A stretch of 64,000 nt of DNA from Nitratireductor sp. (GCF_017794765.1 NZ_CP051236.1:989307-1053306), one strand, 5' to 3'. Counted from the stretch's first letter, positions 9,854-19,539 are shown. Notes: generated from the sequence alone by a model not told the origin. Program-made: numbers and translations.

Positions 9854-10570
9854 TTAGTTGCCTGATGACGCATTTTCGCCTTCAGCCGGAGCTTCATCCG
9901 TGGACGTTTCTTCCGCAGGAGCTGCCTCTTCTTCAGCCGGAGCCGTCTCGCCTTCGGTTACAGGAGCAGCCTCTTCACCTTCCGCCGGTGCCGCCGCGGC
10001 GTCGTCGTCATTCCCGGCCTCAGGGTCAGGCAAAGGAGCTGGGCTCGAAGCGTGCTGGCGCAGATAGGCGATCAGATCGGCCCGGTCTTCGATTTTCTTC
10101 AGACCGGCGAATGCCATGGCGGTTCCGGAAATGAAACCCTTGGGGTTCGCCAGGAAATGATCCAGGTTTTCATAGGTCCAGGTGACGCTGCCGCCCTGCG
10201 CAAATTCCTGCATGGCTGCCGAATAACCGAAGCCTTCATGGCTGGCGATCGGACGGTCCACGATCTCCCAAAGGTTGGGACCAACCTTGTTTGCGCCGCC
10301 TTCATCCACGGTATGGCACGCTTGACAGCGCTTGAAGATATTCTCGCCCTTTCCGGCGTCGGCGGAGGCGAGCAGCGGGGCAATGGGCTCCGGCTCGGCC
10401 GGTCCGTCGGATGCGCCGGCACCAGCGTCCTCAGTCACCTCGATCGCATAGCCCGGTGTGGCTGGCGGCGGCGAGGAGAAAATCGCGTCCGAGAGAATGC
10501 TGACCGAGAAGATTACGAAAACGGCGCCCAGAAGCGCGCCGAGGATTTTGTTGAGTTCGAACGAGTTCAT
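9854..10570 (-). CDS. cycM: Membrane-anchored class I cytochrome c (CycM-like) with acidic tail
   Basis: A 238-residue protein with an uncleaved N-terminal membrane anchor (LGALLGAVFVIFSVSIL), then one monohaem cytochrome c domain. Haem attaches at CQACH (about residues 82-86) and the axial Met is probably in SGTAMAFAG. The layout fits CycM/cytochrome c552 proteins that carry electrons from the bc1 complex to aa3 oxidase in rhizobia. The last 60 or so residues are a low-complexity Ala/Glu/Pro tail (such as EEAAPAEETSTDEAPAEG), beyond the usual cytochrome domain. Transcription starts divergently from kdsB and ends at the stem-loop at 9802-9827. Confidence 0.9.
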   Translation of the reverse strand: MNSFELNKILGALLGAVFVIFSVSILSDAIFSSPPPATPGYAIEVTEDAGAGASDGPAEPEPIAPLLASADAGKGENIFKRCQACHTVDEGGANKVGPNLWEIVDRPIASHEGFGYSAAMQEFAQGGSVTWTYENLDHFLANPKGFISGTAMAFAGLKKIEDRADLIAYLRQHASSPAPLPDPEAGNDDDAAAAPAEGEEAAPVTEGETAPAEEEAAPAEETSTDEAPAEGENASSGN

Positions 10571-10767
10571 ACGCCCTGAGGCTCCCTATTCCGGACGCTC
10601 GCGGCGGCGAGAAGAAAGAAACTTCAGCGCCAGTGTCCCCCGCGTTCGGCCGTTGCCGGTAAAATCGCGCGGAAACTAGGTCTTTTGCTCCGCGCATGCA
10701 ACACATATAAGGCACTTCCCAGTGAGACTTTTTGCCACTTTAGCAATTCAAAAGAGTTCCGGCCTCC

Positions 10768-11514
10768 ATGTCCAGCCTGATCATAATTCCCGCGCGTATG
10801 GCCTCGACCAGATTGCCGGGCAAGCCTTTGGCCGATATCGCCGGTGCGCCGATGATTGTGCACGTCGCTCGTCGCGCAAGCGAGAGTGAAGCCGGCGAAG
10901 TGGCCGTCGCGACCGATTCGACCGAGGTGGCCGCGGCCGTCCAGAAAGCCGGTTTCACCGCCATCATGACGAGCACCGATCATCAGTCCGGTTCCGATCG
11001 CATCTTCGAGGCCCTGGACACCCTTGATCCGGACGGCCGCTTTGAGAACATCATCAATCTGCAGGGCGATCTCCCGACCATCGCTCCTGAGGACATCCGC
11101 GCCGTTGCCGGTCCGCTCAACGATCCGCAGGTGGACATCGCCACCCTCGGCGTGGAGATCCAGGATGAGACAGAGAAAACCAACCCGAACGTGGTGAAGA
11201 TCGTGGGCGCCCCCCTGGATAGCGATTCGTCTCGCTTGCGGGCGCTTTATTTCACCCGCGCGACCGCCCCCTGGGGGGAAGGGCCGCTCTATCATCATGT
11301 TGGCATCTATGCCTATCGGCGCGCAGCGCTGCAGCGTTTCGTTTCCCTGCCCCCCTCTGTTCTGGAGACACGCGAACGGCTGGAGCAGTTGCGGGCTCTC
11401 GAGGCGGGAATGCGCATCGATGCGCAGATCGTCGCTGCGGTTCCGCTTGGTGTCGACACCCCTGAAGACCTGGAAAAAGCCAGGCAAAGACTCGCATTGA
11501 AAACGGACACATGA
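10768..11514 (+). CDS. kdsB: 3-deoxy-manno-octulosonate cytidylyltransferase
   Basis: KdsB activates Kdo as CMP-Kdo for lipopolysaccharide inner core synthesis in the cytosol. The 248-residue product has the family's opening nucleotide-binding motif [16 protein letters not shown] (about 6-21), the conserved [16 protein letters not shown] segment and IINLQGDLP. Length matches the family. Its TGA overlaps the ATG of the prephenate dehydratase gene (ATGA), so the two form an operon. Confidence 0.97.
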   Translation: MSSLIIIPARMASTRLPGKPLADIAGAPMIVHVARRASESEAGEVAVATDSTEVAAAVQKAGFTAIMTSTDHQSGSDRIFEALDTLDPDGRFENIINLQGDLPTIAPEDIRAVAGPLNDPQVDIATLGVEIQDETEKTNPNVVKIVGAPLDSDSSRLRALYFTRATAPWGEGPLYHHVGIYAYRRAALQRFVSLPPSVLETRERLEQLRALEAGMRIDAQIVAAVPLGVDTPEDLEKARQRLALKTDT

Positions 11515-12386
11515 TCATGGCAGCCAAGACAAACAAGATCGCTTTCCAGGGCGAACCCGGTGCAAATTCAGACACCGCCTGCCGCAATATGTTTCCCGAC
11601 ATGGAGCCGCTTCCCTGTCCGACCTTTGAAGACTGCTTCACCGCTGTCGAAACCGGCGGAGCCGATCTGGCGATGATCCCGATCGAGAACACGATTGCTG
11701 GTCGGGTGGCCGATATCCACCACCTTCTCCCGCGCTCGAAGCTTCATATCGTAGGGGAATATTTCCTGCCGATCCACTTTCAGCTCATGGTGCTTCCCGG
11801 TGTGAAGACCGAGGAAATCAAGACGGTCTACAGCCATATTCATGCGCTGGGACAGTGCCGGAACATCATTCGCAAGAACCGCTGGAAGGGCACGGTCGCG
11901 GGCGATACCGCAGGTGCCGCCCGCCTCGTGGCCGAGATGGGCGAGCGCTCCAATGCCGCGCTGGCGCCCCGGCTTGCCTCAGAGCTCTACGGCCTCGACA
12001 TCGCCATGGAGAATGTCGAAGACACCGAGAACAATGTCACCCGCTTCGTCGTGCTCTCGAAAGAGCAGAAGCTGGCCGCGCGGACATCGCCTGACCAGTT
12101 GATGATGACCACTTTCATCTTCCGGGTGCGCAACGTTCCCGCCGCGCTGTACAAGGCCATGGGCGGTTTTGCCACCAATGGCGTCAACATGACGAAGCTG
12201 GAAAGTTATCAGCTCGGGGGGAAATTCTTCTCCACCCTGTTCTACGCCGATGTGGAAGGGCATCCCGACGACCGCAATGTCGCTCTGGCGCTTGAGGAAC
12301 TCGGCTTCTTCTCGCGTGAAGTGCGCATTCTTGGTGTCTACGAGGGGCATGCCTTCCGCGCCACGCAGACCGAAGACGACGATTAG
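11511..12386 (+). CDS. pheA: Prephenate dehydratase
   Basis: A monofunctional prephenate dehydratase converting prephenate to phenylpyruvate for phenylalanine synthesis. The catalytic PDT domain (about 8-190) opens with [12 protein letters not shown] and contains the hallmark NVTRFVVLS with the catalytic Thr. An ACT domain follows (about 203-280), which in this family binds phenylalanine for feedback inhibition; its ESRP-type site reads LESYQLGG here. An alternative ATG lies six bases downstream of the chosen coupled start. Confidence 0.96.
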   Translation: MIMAAKTNKIAFQGEPGANSDTACRNMFPDMEPLPCPTFEDCFTAVETGGADLAMIPIENTIAGRVADIHHLLPRSKLHIVGEYFLPIHFQLMVLPGVKTEEIKTVYSHIHALGQCRNIIRKNRWKGTVAGDTAGAARLVAEMGERSNAALAPRLASELYGLDIAMENVEDTENNVTRFVVLSKEQKLAARTSPDQLMMTTFIFRVRNVPAALYKAMGGFATNGVNMTKLESYQLGGKFFSTLFYADVEGHPDDRNVALALEELGFFSREVRILGVYEGHAFRATQTEDDD

Positions 12387-12403
12387 TCACCTGGGCGACA
12401 TAT

Positions 12404-13372
12404 TCACGCTGCGAACACCCAGTCGCGGATGAGCGTGTTGGCTATCGCGCCCGTGGGGGGCACGCGATAGCCCTCCGGATGCGCATCTTCCAGCATGAGG
12501 CGAACCTCGTCGCGGGAAAACCACCGGCATTCCTCCAGTTCGTTTTCGTCCATGGTGATCGCCACGCTCTCGGCCTTTCCATAACACCCGATCATCAGCG
12601 AATAGGGAAACGGCCAGGGCTGGCTGGCATGGTAGGCGACAGAGCCCACAGTTATGTTGGCCTCTTCCTGGGTTTCGCGGCGAACGGCAGCCTCGATGGT
12701 CTCGCCGGGCTCCACAAACCCGGCAAGACAGGAAACCATGCCGGGTGCGAAATGAGGGCTGCGGCCCAAAAGGCATTGCTCACCACGCACGGCAAGCATG
12801 ATCACCACCGGGTCGGTGCGGGGGAAATGATCACGACTGCAAGCCGGGCAGTGCCTCTTGTAACCACCGTCGCGCATCACCGTCTCGTTGCCGCAGCGAC
12901 CACAGAACCGGTGGCTGTCGTGCCAGGCAAGCAGCGCTGCTCCCTGCGCCAGCGCGCCAAGTTGAGACGGTTCCAGAAGTCCCTGCATATAAATGGAACG
13001 ATAGTCGATCGCCTTGAGAGGTTCGGGCAGGGTTTCGATATCTGCCGTCGAAGGAACGGCCAGAATAGGTGTGCCGTTCTCATGGCCAAGAAGCACTGCG
13101 CCCTTCAGATCGGCTGCCAGGCGAGAGGCCGTTTCCCGAGTGAAGTATGGATCGAACGCATCGTCGCCTGCAACGCGAAGAAAAAGCCGCCCCTGTGCGA
13201 ACAATAGCAGGCGCGCATCCGGGTTCTCCAGCGCTCTGTCGCCGGCATCGTCTGTGCGAGCCTCCGCCTGCCGGTCGATGCGGTTTCCGGAGAAAGCGAC
13301 ACGCTGGCTCGCCTCGTCGCGTATGTTGTCGAAAAATGGAAAGGTCATGAAGGGCGATCTATCGGGTTTCAA
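12404..13372 (-). CDS. nudC: NAD(+) diphosphatase, Nudix family
   Basis: A 322-residue NudC-type hydrolase that cleaves NADH to NMNH and AMP and can also remove NAD caps from RNA. A four-Cys zinc ribbon (CGRCGNET and CPAC) lies at about 177-200. The Nudix box follows as GFVEPGETIEAAVRRETQEE, then the NudC signature SQPWPFPYSLM. The box ends in Asn-Ile where the consensus has Gly, a minor deviation. It lies six bases downstream of the HIT-family gene on the same strand, so they are probably one operon. Confidence 0.94.
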   Translation of the reverse strand: MKPDRSPFMTFPFFDNIRDEASQRVAFSGNRIDRQAEARTDDAGDRALENPDARLLLFAQGRLFLRVAGDDAFDPYFTRETASRLAADLKGAVLLGHENGTPILAVPSTADIETLPEPLKAIDYRSIYMQGLLEPSQLGALAQGAALLAWHDSHRFCGRCGNETVMRDGGYKRHCPACSRDHFPRTDPVVIMLAVRGEQCLLGRSPHFAPGMVSCLAGFVEPGETIEAAVRRETQEEANITVGSVAYHASQPWPFPYSLMIGCYGKAESVAITMDENELEECRWFSRDEVRLMLEDAHPEGYRVPPTGAIANTLIRDWVFAA

Positions 13373-13378
13373 ACAAAC

Positions 13379-13798
13379 TCATAGCTTGCCGCGAATCGTC
13401 TCGGCAAACTGGTGCAGGTCTTCGCGTCGATAAGGTTCGCGGACACCGTATCCCCAGACGGGGCCGGGCCAGCCGGGGTCGTCCTCGCTGCGCGCAACCA
13501 CATGTATATGTAACTGGCGAACCACGTTGCCGAGTGCGGCACTGTTGATCTTTGTGCAGCCCGTCATATCCTTGAGCATCTGCGCAACCATGTTGGTCTC
13601 GAAGCTGACCATGGCCTGATCGAGAGGCGTCAGGTCATGGATCTCCTCCGCGCCCGGGCGCTGCGGAACAAGAATGAGCCACGGCCATCGACTGTCATCA
13701 CAAAGGCGTAGCTCACACAGGCCGAGCCACATCACATGGAGGCTTTCAGCCTCCAGCTTTGGATCAAGCTCGAAACCCTGTTTTGCGTCTGGCAGCAT
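13379..13798 (-). CDS. HIT family nucleotide-binding protein
   Basis: A 139-residue histidine-triad protein, probably a nucleotide hydrolase or transferase. The triad region is RQLHIHVVAR: the central nucleophilic His and the third His are present, while the first triad position is Gln, a variant I recall in other alphaproteobacterial HIT proteins. Trp-rich segments (WLGLCELRLCDDSRWPWLIL) match the usual N-terminus of this subgroup. It lies upstream of nudC on the same strand. Confidence 0.88.
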   Translation of the reverse strand: MLPDAKQGFELDPKLEAESLHVMWLGLCELRLCDDSRWPWLILVPQRPGAEEIHDLTPLDQAMVSFETNMVAQMLKDMTGCTKINSAALGNVVRQLHIHVVARSEDDPGWPGPVWGYGVREPYRREDLHQFAETIRGKL

Positions 13799-13892
13799 CG
13801 GCTTTCCTTATAATGTGCGTCAACGCTAGAGGGAGCCGACTGCACCTGCAAGCGAATGATTGGCCGTCGGCAGGAAAGCACATCTCTTCCCC

Positions 13893-13921
13893 TTGCATTT
13901 GTCCTCACAATTTCCGATATG
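13893..13921 (+). promoter_or_regulatory. Predicted promoter of the SRP RNA
   Basis: A -35-like TTGCAT (13893-13898) and a -10-like GATATG (13916-13921) are separated by 17 bases. The start expected about seven bases downstream falls on the first base-paired nucleotide of the SRP RNA near 13928, which supports both calls. Confidence 0.5.
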
Positions 13922-13926
13922 GGGGC

Positions 13927-14026
13927 CGGGAGGTTGGTGGTGGACGCGCCACTCGCCAACCGGGTCAGGTCCGGAAGGAAGCAGCCCTAACGAGCCAGGC
14001 ACGGGTCGCCGTGCCAGCCTCCCACC
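13927..14026 (+). ncRNA. ffs: Signal recognition particle RNA, small bacterial type (4.5S)
   Basis: The RNA pairs with Ffh to target membrane proteins to SecYEG. The invariant apical core is GGTCAGGTCCGGAAGGAAGC, running from 13963 to 13982, followed by AGCCCTAA, the Ffh-binding asymmetric loop. The ends pair: GGGAGGTTGG at 13928-13937 with CCAGCCTCCC at 14014-14023. The whole folds as one long hairpin of about 100 nucleotides, the length expected in alphaproteobacteria. Its position just before dnaX is also usual for the order. A T-rich stretch follows. Confidence 0.95.
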
Positions 14027-14152
14027 TTCTTCTTGCTTTCCTGGCCGCATTCATCGGATTTCAGCCTTGCAGTCCACATTGTCCATTGACGCAGAACCTT
14101 GTCCAAGGGGACACTGCCGGCGTCAGGACAAAACACGGAGCGCGAGAGGGCA

Positions 14153-15988
14153 ATGACCGAGGCCGGCACCAGGACAAGCGACAAGGCCGGCGGCGCCTAC
14201 CGGGTTCTGGCCCGCAAATACCGTCCCAGCGATTTCACCGGATTGATCGGCCAGGAGCCGATGGTGCGTACCCTCACCAACGCGTTCAATGCCGGACGCA
14301 TCGCGCAGGCATGGATGCTGACCGGCGTGCGGGGTGTCGGCAAGACGACGACCGCCCGCATCCTGGCGCGTGCACTCAATTACAAGACCGACACGATCGA
14401 CAAGCCAACCGTCGATCTGTCAGAGGAAGGCCAGCATTGCCGCGCCATCCTCGAAGGCCGGCATGTGGACGTTGTGGAGATGGATGCCGCCTCCCACACT
14501 GGTATCGATGATATCCGCGAGATCATCGACCAGGTGCGCTACGCACCAGTTTCCGCGCGCTACAAGGTATTCATCATCGATGAGGTTCACATGCTCTCCA
14601 ACCAGGCCTTCAACGGCCTGTTGAAGACGCTTGAGGAGCCGCCGCCGCATGTGAAGTTCATCTTCGCCACCACGGAAATCCGCAAGGTTCCCATCACCAT
14701 CCTCTCGCGCTGTCAGCGTTTTGATCTGCGTCGCATCGATGCGGCGATGATAAAGGCCGATCTCGGCCGTATTGGCGGGCTGGAAGGCGTGGAGGCAGAG
14801 GACGAGGCTCTGGCCATGATCGCGCGCGCCTCGGAAGGCTCGATGCGCGACGCCCAGTCGATCTTCGATCAGGCGATTGCCCATTCCTCAGGCAAGGTCA
14901 CGGCGGAAACCGTGCGCGACATGCTGGGGCTGGCCGACCGTAGCCGCATCATCGGCCTGTTCGAACATCTGATGAAGGGCGATGTGGCTGCCGCACTTGC
15001 CGAATTCCGCGCCCAATACGATGTCGGCGCCGACCCGGCCACGGTGCTCAACGATCTGGCCGAGTTCAATCATCTGGTTACCCGCCTGCGCTTCGTGCCG
15101 GAAGCCGCCGATGATGCGGCGCTTTCGGAAGACGAACGCACGCGGGGTCTGGAATTTTCGAAGACACTTTCGGTGCGGGTTCTCTCGCGCACCTGGCAGA
15201 TGCTCCTGAAAGGGATTCAGGAGGTGCAGTCTTCTGGCAGGCCCATGGCCGCTGGCGAAATGGTGTTGATCCGCATCGCCCACGCCGCCAGTTTGCCCAC
15301 GCTTGACGAGGCGCTGAAGCGACTGGACGACCTGTCATCAGGTGCGGGCAACGGGCAGGGCCAGCCTCCGGCGCCCGGTGGGGTTTCACCGTCCGGCAAT
15401 GGCGCCGGTGGCGCAGTGGCATCCGCAGTTGCGACCCAGCATGCGCCGGTCTCCGGTGGCGGTCAGACCATGCGTCTCGTCCAGCCGGAAGCAGCGCCCG
15501 TGGCGATGCAGCCGCCGGTGGTTGCCGAAGAGGCGGTGCCCGATGCGGTTCCGCTCAACTCGCTTGAGGACATCGCCAAACTCGCCGATGCAAAGCGGGA
15601 CATGGCCTTCAAGGTGTTGCTCAAGCGGTGTGTGCGGCTTGTCTCCATTGAGCCGGGTCGCCTCGACATCAGCCTGACCGAGGATGCGCCGAAGACGGTG
15701 ATGGGTGACCTCACCAATCGGCTGAAGGAATGGACCGGCCGTCGCTGGATAGTCTCGCTGTCGAGTGAGGCCGGAGGGCAGACCCTTGCCGAACAGGAAG
15801 AGGGTCGCCGTGAAAGCGCGATAGCCGATGCCAAGGCCGATCCGGCGGTGGCCGCCATTCTGGAGAGGTTTCCCGGTGCGAAGATCATCGACATCCGCAT
15901 CCCGGATGCGACCGATCCCGATGCCGTCGAGGAAACTGAAGACGCCATTGTTCCGGTCGATCCGGACGATGATGACGACGATTTTTGA
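14153..15988 (+). CDS. dnaX: DNA polymerase III subunit gamma/tau
   Basis: The clamp-loader ATPase that loads the beta clamp on DNA. The AAA+ domain holds Walker [13 protein letters not shown], the DEVH box FIIDEVHML and sensor [19 protein letters not shown]. Domain III follows, then a Pro/Gly/Ala-rich linker (about 415-475) and a C-terminal tau-like segment ending in an Asp run (DPDDDDDDF). I chose ATG 14153 (611 residues), preceded by GAGAGGG; a TTG at 14099 in the same frame would add 18 residues without a good ribosome site. The two expected zinc-module Cys of E. coli DnaX are largely missing: the region before [10 protein letters not shown] reads [10 protein letters not shown]. Confidence 0.95.
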   Translation: MTEAGTRTSDKAGGAYRVLARKYRPSDFTGLIGQEPMVRTLTNAFNAGRIAQAWMLTGVRGVGKTTTARILARALNYKTDTIDKPTVDLSEEGQHCRAILEGRHVDVVEMDAASHTGIDDIREIIDQVRYAPVSARYKVFIIDEVHMLSNQAFNGLLKTLEEPPPHVKFIFATTEIRKVPITILSRCQRFDLRRIDAAMIKADLGRIGGLEGVEAEDEALAMIARASEGSMRDAQSIFDQAIAHSSGKVTAETVRDMLGLADRSRIIGLFEHLMKGDVAAALAEFRAQYDVGADPATVLNDLAEFNHLVTRLRFVPEAADDAALSEDERTRGLEFSKTLSVRVLSRTWQMLLKGIQEVQSSGRPMAAGEMVLIRIAHAASLPTLDEALKRLDDLSSGAGNGQGQPPAPGGVSPSGNGAGGAVASAVATQHAPVSGGGQTMRLVQPEAAPVAMQPPVVAEEAVPDAVPLNSLEDIAKLADAKRDMAFKVLLKRCVRLVSIEPGRLDISLTEDAPKTVMGDLTNRLKEWTGRRWIVSLSSEAGGQTLAEQEEGRRESAIADAKADPAVAAILERFPGAKIIDIRIPDATDPDAVEETEDAIVPVDPDDDDDDF

Positions 15989-16005
15989 ATGAACTGGAGA
16001 TCAAA

Positions 16006-16329
16006 ATGCGCGATCTGATGGGCCTCATGGGCAAAGCCAAGGAAATGCAGGCCAAGTTTCAGGCCATGCAGGAAGAAATGGCCGAAATGGAAATCGAGGG
16101 TCAGGCCGGCGGCGGCACGGTCAAGGTGACGCTGAGTGGCAAATCCGAGATGAAGGCTTTGAAAATCGACCCGTCGCTATTCAAGGAAGACGACGTGGAG
16201 ATTCTCGAAGACCTGATCCTTGCTGCACACAACGATGCTAAAACGAAGCTCGAAGCGGCCATTCAGGAGAAAACCCAGGAAATGACCGCCGGCCTGCCGA
16301 TCCCTCCCGGCATGAAGCTGCCGTTCTAG
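16006..16329 (+). CDS. YbaB/EbfC family nucleoid-associated protein
   Basis: A 107-residue DNA-binding protein of the YbaB/EbfC family, between dnaX and recR as in most bacteria. It starts [19 protein letters not shown] and ends [10 protein letters not shown], both typical of the family, and has the long N-terminal helix followed by a beta-rich core. I chose ATG 16006 because GGAG lies seven bases upstream; a TTG at 15985 in the same frame overlaps the dnaX stop and would add seven residues. Confidence 0.93.
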   Translation: MRDLMGLMGKAKEMQAKFQAMQEEMAEMEIEGQAGGGTVKVTLSGKSEMKALKIDPSLFKEDDVEILEDLILAAHNDAKTKLEAAIQEKTQEMTAGLPIPPGMKLPF

Positions 16330-16377
16330 CAGCAAGAGTGGCCGGCCTCGTCTTGGCCATGTGTGGGCGGAACAGTC

Positions 16378-16983
16378 ATGTCAAAATCCATCGCCGGACC
16401 GGAAATCGAACGTCTTATCCAGCTTCTGGCCCGCGTGCCGGGGCTTGGGCCGCGCTCGGCCCGGCGGGCGGCATTGCATCTGATCAAGAAGAAGGATCAG
16501 CTCTTCGCTCCGCTCACGGCGGCGATGGCCGAGGCAGTGGATAAGGTGCGGGTCTGCTCCACCTGCGGCAATGTCGATACAAGCGATCCCTGCACGCTTT
16601 GCACCGATCCGCGCCGCGATGGCAGCACGATCATCGTCGTGGAAGACGTGTCCGATCTCTGGGCGCTGGAGCGCGCCGGCGCCATGAATGCGCGCTATCA
16701 CGTTCTCGGAGGCACGCTGTCGCCGCTTGATGGGGTTGGGCCCGACGATCTCAACATCAAGGGGCTGGTCAGCCGTGTGGCCGAAGGCGGTGTGTTGGAA
16801 CTGATCCTCGCTGTCAACGCCACAGTGGAGGGACAAACAACGGCTCACTACATCACCGATCAGGTCGCGGGGATGGACGTGAAAGTCACGCGCCTTGCCC
16901 ATGGGGTGCCGGTCGGTGGCGAACTCGACTATCTGGATGAGGGAACGCTTTCGGCAGCCCTGAAGTCGCGCACGAGTTTTTAA
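16378..16983 (+). CDS. recR: Recombination protein RecR
   Basis: RecR acts with RecO and RecF in loading RecA at gaps. The 201-residue product has an N-terminal HhH segment ([20 protein letters not shown]), a four-Cys zinc finger ([16 protein letters not shown], about 57-72) and a Toprim domain ([14 protein letters not shown] onward). I chose ATG 16378, giving the usual [13 protein letters not shown] start, over an upstream GTG at 16363. It completes the dnaX-ybaB-recR cluster. Confidence 0.96.
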   Translation: MSKSIAGPEIERLIQLLARVPGLGPRSARRAALHLIKKKDQLFAPLTAAMAEAVDKVRVCSTCGNVDTSDPCTLCTDPRRDGSTIIVVEDVSDLWALERAGAMNARYHVLGGTLSPLDGVGPDDLNIKGLVSRVAEGGVLELILAVNATVEGQTTAHYITDQVAGMDVKVTRLAHGVPVGGELDYLDEGTLSAALKSRTSF

Positions 16984-17001
16984 GGAAGCGGGAGAAACGT
17001 C

Positions 17002-18234
17002 ATGAGATTTCGCCACACGATCCGCCTCATGGCCCTCCTGTTCATGTGCCTGATCGCCATCCCGGTGTCGGCGCAATCCGTCGAGGCGCAGTTCCGCAAC
17101 TGGTTGACGAGTGATCTCTGGCCCGAGGCGCAGCAGCGCGGCATTTCTTCTGCCACCTTCAATGCAGCCTTTGCCAATGTCTCCCCCAATCTGAAACTGC
17201 CCGATCTCGTTCTCCCGGGACAGGGCAAGCCACGGAGCGACACCCAGCATCAGGCCGAGTTCCGTGCTCCATCCGCCTATTTCAAACATATTGGCGGCGT
17301 TGTTTCGGGTGGCCGCTCCCGCGCCGGTCAGCTTTCCGGCGTTCTTGCTGGGATCGAGAAACGTTATGGCGTTTCTCGCGGCATCCTGCTTGCCATCTGG
17401 GGTCGTGAATCCGGGTTTGGTCGCGCCAAGATCCCTTACGACGCCTTTGAGGTTCTCGGCACCAAGGCGTTCCTCGCCACACGAAAAGAGATGTTCCGAC
17501 AAGAGGTTTTGGCGGCACTCGAAATGGTGGAGCGCCGGGGCGTTTCACCACGGACCATGCGCTCCTCCTGGGCCGGTGCGATGGGGCAGCCACAGTTCAT
17601 GCCCTCGTCCTATCTGAAATACGCGGTGGATGGCGACGGCAATGGCACGGCCGACATCTGGAATTCCGAGGCGGACACGTTGGCGTCCATTGCCAATTAT
17701 CTGGCTCAGCATGGCTGGGTGCGCGGGCGCGACTGGGGTTTCGAGGTTACCGTCCCGCAATCCGTGTCCTGTGCGCTTGAAGGCCCTGATCGTGGAAAAC
17801 GCATAGCAGACTGGCAGGCGCTCGGCATTCGCCGGGTCGGTGGCAAGGCGTTTCCCGAGCACGAACTGAGGGGCGAAGGTTACCTGATGATGCCCGCCGG
17901 CCGCTACGGCCCGGCTTTCATAGTCACGCCGAATTTCTATCGCCTCAAGGATTACAATGAGAGCGACCTTTACGCGCTCTTCGTCGGCCATGCGGGTGAT
18001 CGTATCATGTATGGCAAAAGCGAGTTTGCTGCATCCTGGGGTCGTTTCGGCGGGTTCACTCGTAGCGATGTAGCTGCGATGCAGCGCGGGCTCGAACGTC
18101 TTGGCTACGACGTAGGCGGATCAGATGGCCTCGTCGGATTCAAGACGCGCCGTTCCATCGGCGATTGGCAACAGAAGAACGGGATGTCACCCACTTGCTT
18201 TCCCGCAGGAGATACGATTCGTCGCCTGCGTTGA
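17002..18234 (+). CDS. Lytic murein transglycosylase (MltB-like) with peptidoglycan-binding domain
   Basis: A 410-residue periplasmic enzyme cutting the MurNAc-GlcNAc bond with 1,6-anhydro product formation. A Sec signal (LMALLFMCLIAIPVSAQ) is followed by an SLT_2 domain with the catalytic Glu in IWGRESGFG (about 133-141) and the conserved AGAMGQPQFMPSSYLKYAVD. A C-terminal PG_binding_1 domain (about 350-400) contains QRGLERLGYDVGGSDGLVG. It follows recR by 18 bases but is probably an independent unit by function. Confidence 0.94.
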   Translation: MRFRHTIRLMALLFMCLIAIPVSAQSVEAQFRNWLTSDLWPEAQQRGISSATFNAAFANVSPNLKLPDLVLPGQGKPRSDTQHQAEFRAPSAYFKHIGGVVSGGRSRAGQLSGVLAGIEKRYGVSRGILLAIWGRESGFGRAKIPYDAFEVLGTKAFLATRKEMFRQEVLAALEMVERRGVSPRTMRSSWAGAMGQPQFMPSSYLKYAVDGDGNGTADIWNSEADTLASIANYLAQHGWVRGRDWGFEVTVPQSVSCALEGPDRGKRIADWQALGIRRVGGKAFPEHELRGEGYLMMPAGRYGPAFIVTPNFYRLKDYNESDLYALFVGHAGDRIMYGKSEFAASWGRFGGFTRSDVAAMQRGLERLGYDVGGSDGLVGFKTRRSIGDWQQKNGMSPTCFPAGDTIRRLR

Positions 18235-18352
18235 AGATGGGTCTTCTGTTTACGATCTTTGTACAACGGGATGGAATCGTTCCACAAATCGGCTAATCTG
18301 CTTTCGGGGATTGAGCGGAGTTTCCGCACCGAGAGTCGAGAGAGGGTAGACC

Positions 18353-18751
18353 GTGTTCATTGCAAAGATCGTGTCCCGGATGGGCGCACTCGCGGGCGCC
18401 GCGATTATTCTGGCGAGTTGTACCGTCGTGGTTGAGGAAGGCCCCAATCGTCCTCGTCCTCCGCGGCCGGATCGGCCACAGATGTGTACGATGGAATACA
18501 ACCCCGTCTGCGCGCGACGCGGCGGAGAGCAGCGCACCTTCGGCAATGCCTGTTCGGCGCGCGCTCAGGGGTTCAGGATCGTGCGTCCGGGCACCTGCCG
18601 GCCTCAGTCGAACCGTCCAGGTCGTCCGCAGGCCTGCACGCGTGAATACAGGCCTGTTTGCGCCCGCAAGGGCGGCCAGCGTCGGACATTCGGCAATGCG
18701 TGCAGCGCGCGTGCTGCCGGCTTCCGGGTGGTCCGTCCCGGCCAGTGCTGA
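18353..18751 (+). CDS. Lipoprotein with two tandem Kazal-like domains
   Basis: A 132-residue predicted lipoprotein. It starts at a GTG behind GAGAGGG, has a lipobox ILASC (lipidated Cys about 23) and a short Pro/Arg-rich spacer (PNRPRPPRPDRP). Two copies of a roughly 40-residue module follow, each with Cys spacing and core typical of Kazal inhibitors: C-TMEYNPVC...RTFGNACSARAQGF and C-TREYRPVC...RTFGNACSARAAGF. Each module has four Cys rather than the usual six of eukaryotic Kazal domains. A protease-inhibitor role is inference; the substrate-facing loop is unproven. Confidence 0.8.
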   Translation: MFIAKIVSRMGALAGAAIILASCTVVVEEGPNRPRPPRPDRPQMCTMEYNPVCARRGGEQRTFGNACSARAQGFRIVRPGTCRPQSNRPGRPQACTREYRPVCARKGGQRRTFGNACSARAAGFRVVRPGQC

Positions 18752-18755
18752 CCAT

Positions 18756-19421
18756 CTAGCCGCGCCGCTTTTCCAGTATCGCAAGGAGCGAGCGGCCGGC
18801 GTCGAGAATATGGGAGCGGGTGAGGTTCGCGGCCTCATCCGCATCGCCTTTCCTGCAGGCTTCGAATATCGCCAGGTGCTCCCGGTTGGCTCGCTGCACG
18901 CCATCCGTAAGGGTGAGCTGGGCGCGCAGATAGCGATCGACCCGATCGAGTGAGGAGCGAATGATCTGCAGATGATAGGGGCGGGCTGCCGCCTCATAGA
19001 GACCGTAGTGGAAGTTTCGGTTCGCCTCGCCCCAGCCGCCGGGATCGGCAGTCTCTGCGAACGCCTGCAGGTGTGCCCGGGCGATCTCCAGTCGCTCCTG
19101 TGTGAGCTCCGGAACGGCAAGCCGCATCATTTCGCTCTCCAGCAGCGCGCGAAACTCGAAGATCTCCTCGATTTCCGAGACCGAGAGTGCCGCGACCACC
19201 GTTCCCTTGAAGCGCTGCGTGGTGACCAGGCCGTCCTGCTCCAGGCGCTGGAATGCCTCGCGCACGGGAATGCGGCTGGTATTGAACATCTGTGCGATAT
19301 GATCCTGCCGCAGATGCTCGCCCTCCGCCAATTCACCTTCGATGATGGCCTTGCGCAGAGCTTCAAAGACCAGATCGGTGGCTGACGCTGTCTGTCTTAT
19401 GTCAACGCTGTCCAGCTTCAT
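18756..19421 (-). CDS. GntR family regulator, FCD (FadR) subgroup
   Basis: A 221-residue repressor candidate for the adjacent hydroxyproline genes. The N-terminal winged helix (about 12-75) contains GEHLRQDHIAQMFNTSRIPV and REAFQRLEQDGLV. The C-terminal FCD helical domain (about 90-215) carries the metal-binding His/Asp positions (FHYGLYEAA and REHLAIFEAC). FCD regulators usually bind a carboxylate inducer. It is transcribed away from the catabolic genes. The 331-base gap between them holds a perfect palindrome at 19524-19539 that is its probable operator. Confidence 0.9.
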   Translation of the reverse strand: MKLDSVDIRQTASATDLVFEALRKAIIEGELAEGEHLRQDHIAQMFNTSRIPVREAFQRLEQDGLVTTQRFKGTVVAALSVSEIEEIFEFRALLESEMMRLAVPELTQERLEIARAHLQAFAETADPGGWGEANRNFHYGLYEAAARPYHLQIIRSSLDRVDRYLRAQLTLTDGVQRANREHLAIFEACRKGDADEAANLTRSHILDAGRSLLAILEKRRG

Positions 19422-19523
19422 CGTTTCAATCCTGCCCGTGGCAATATCGGCAACCCTTGGCTGCGTACACGCGCTTTTGCCATACGCTAACGTTCTTCAT
19501 GCCGCCGCTGATTTTATAATTGT

Positions 19524-19539
19524 ATATTGGATCCAATAT
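19524..19539. promoter_or_regulatory. Perfect 16-bp palindrome, probable GntR/FCD operator
   Basis: ATATTGGATCCAATAT is a perfect palindrome in an AT-rich patch of the otherwise featureless 19422-19752 intergenic region, between the divergent regulator and the aldehyde dehydrogenase. FadR-subgroup regulators commonly bind TTGG-ATCCAA-like palindromes. Binding is inferred, not shown. Nothing else gene-like is visible in that gap. Confidence 0.65.

Noticed and set aside
14099..14152. TTG start of dnaX giving 18 extra residues
   Set aside because: The ATG at 14153 has a better ribosome site and gives the usual N-terminus.
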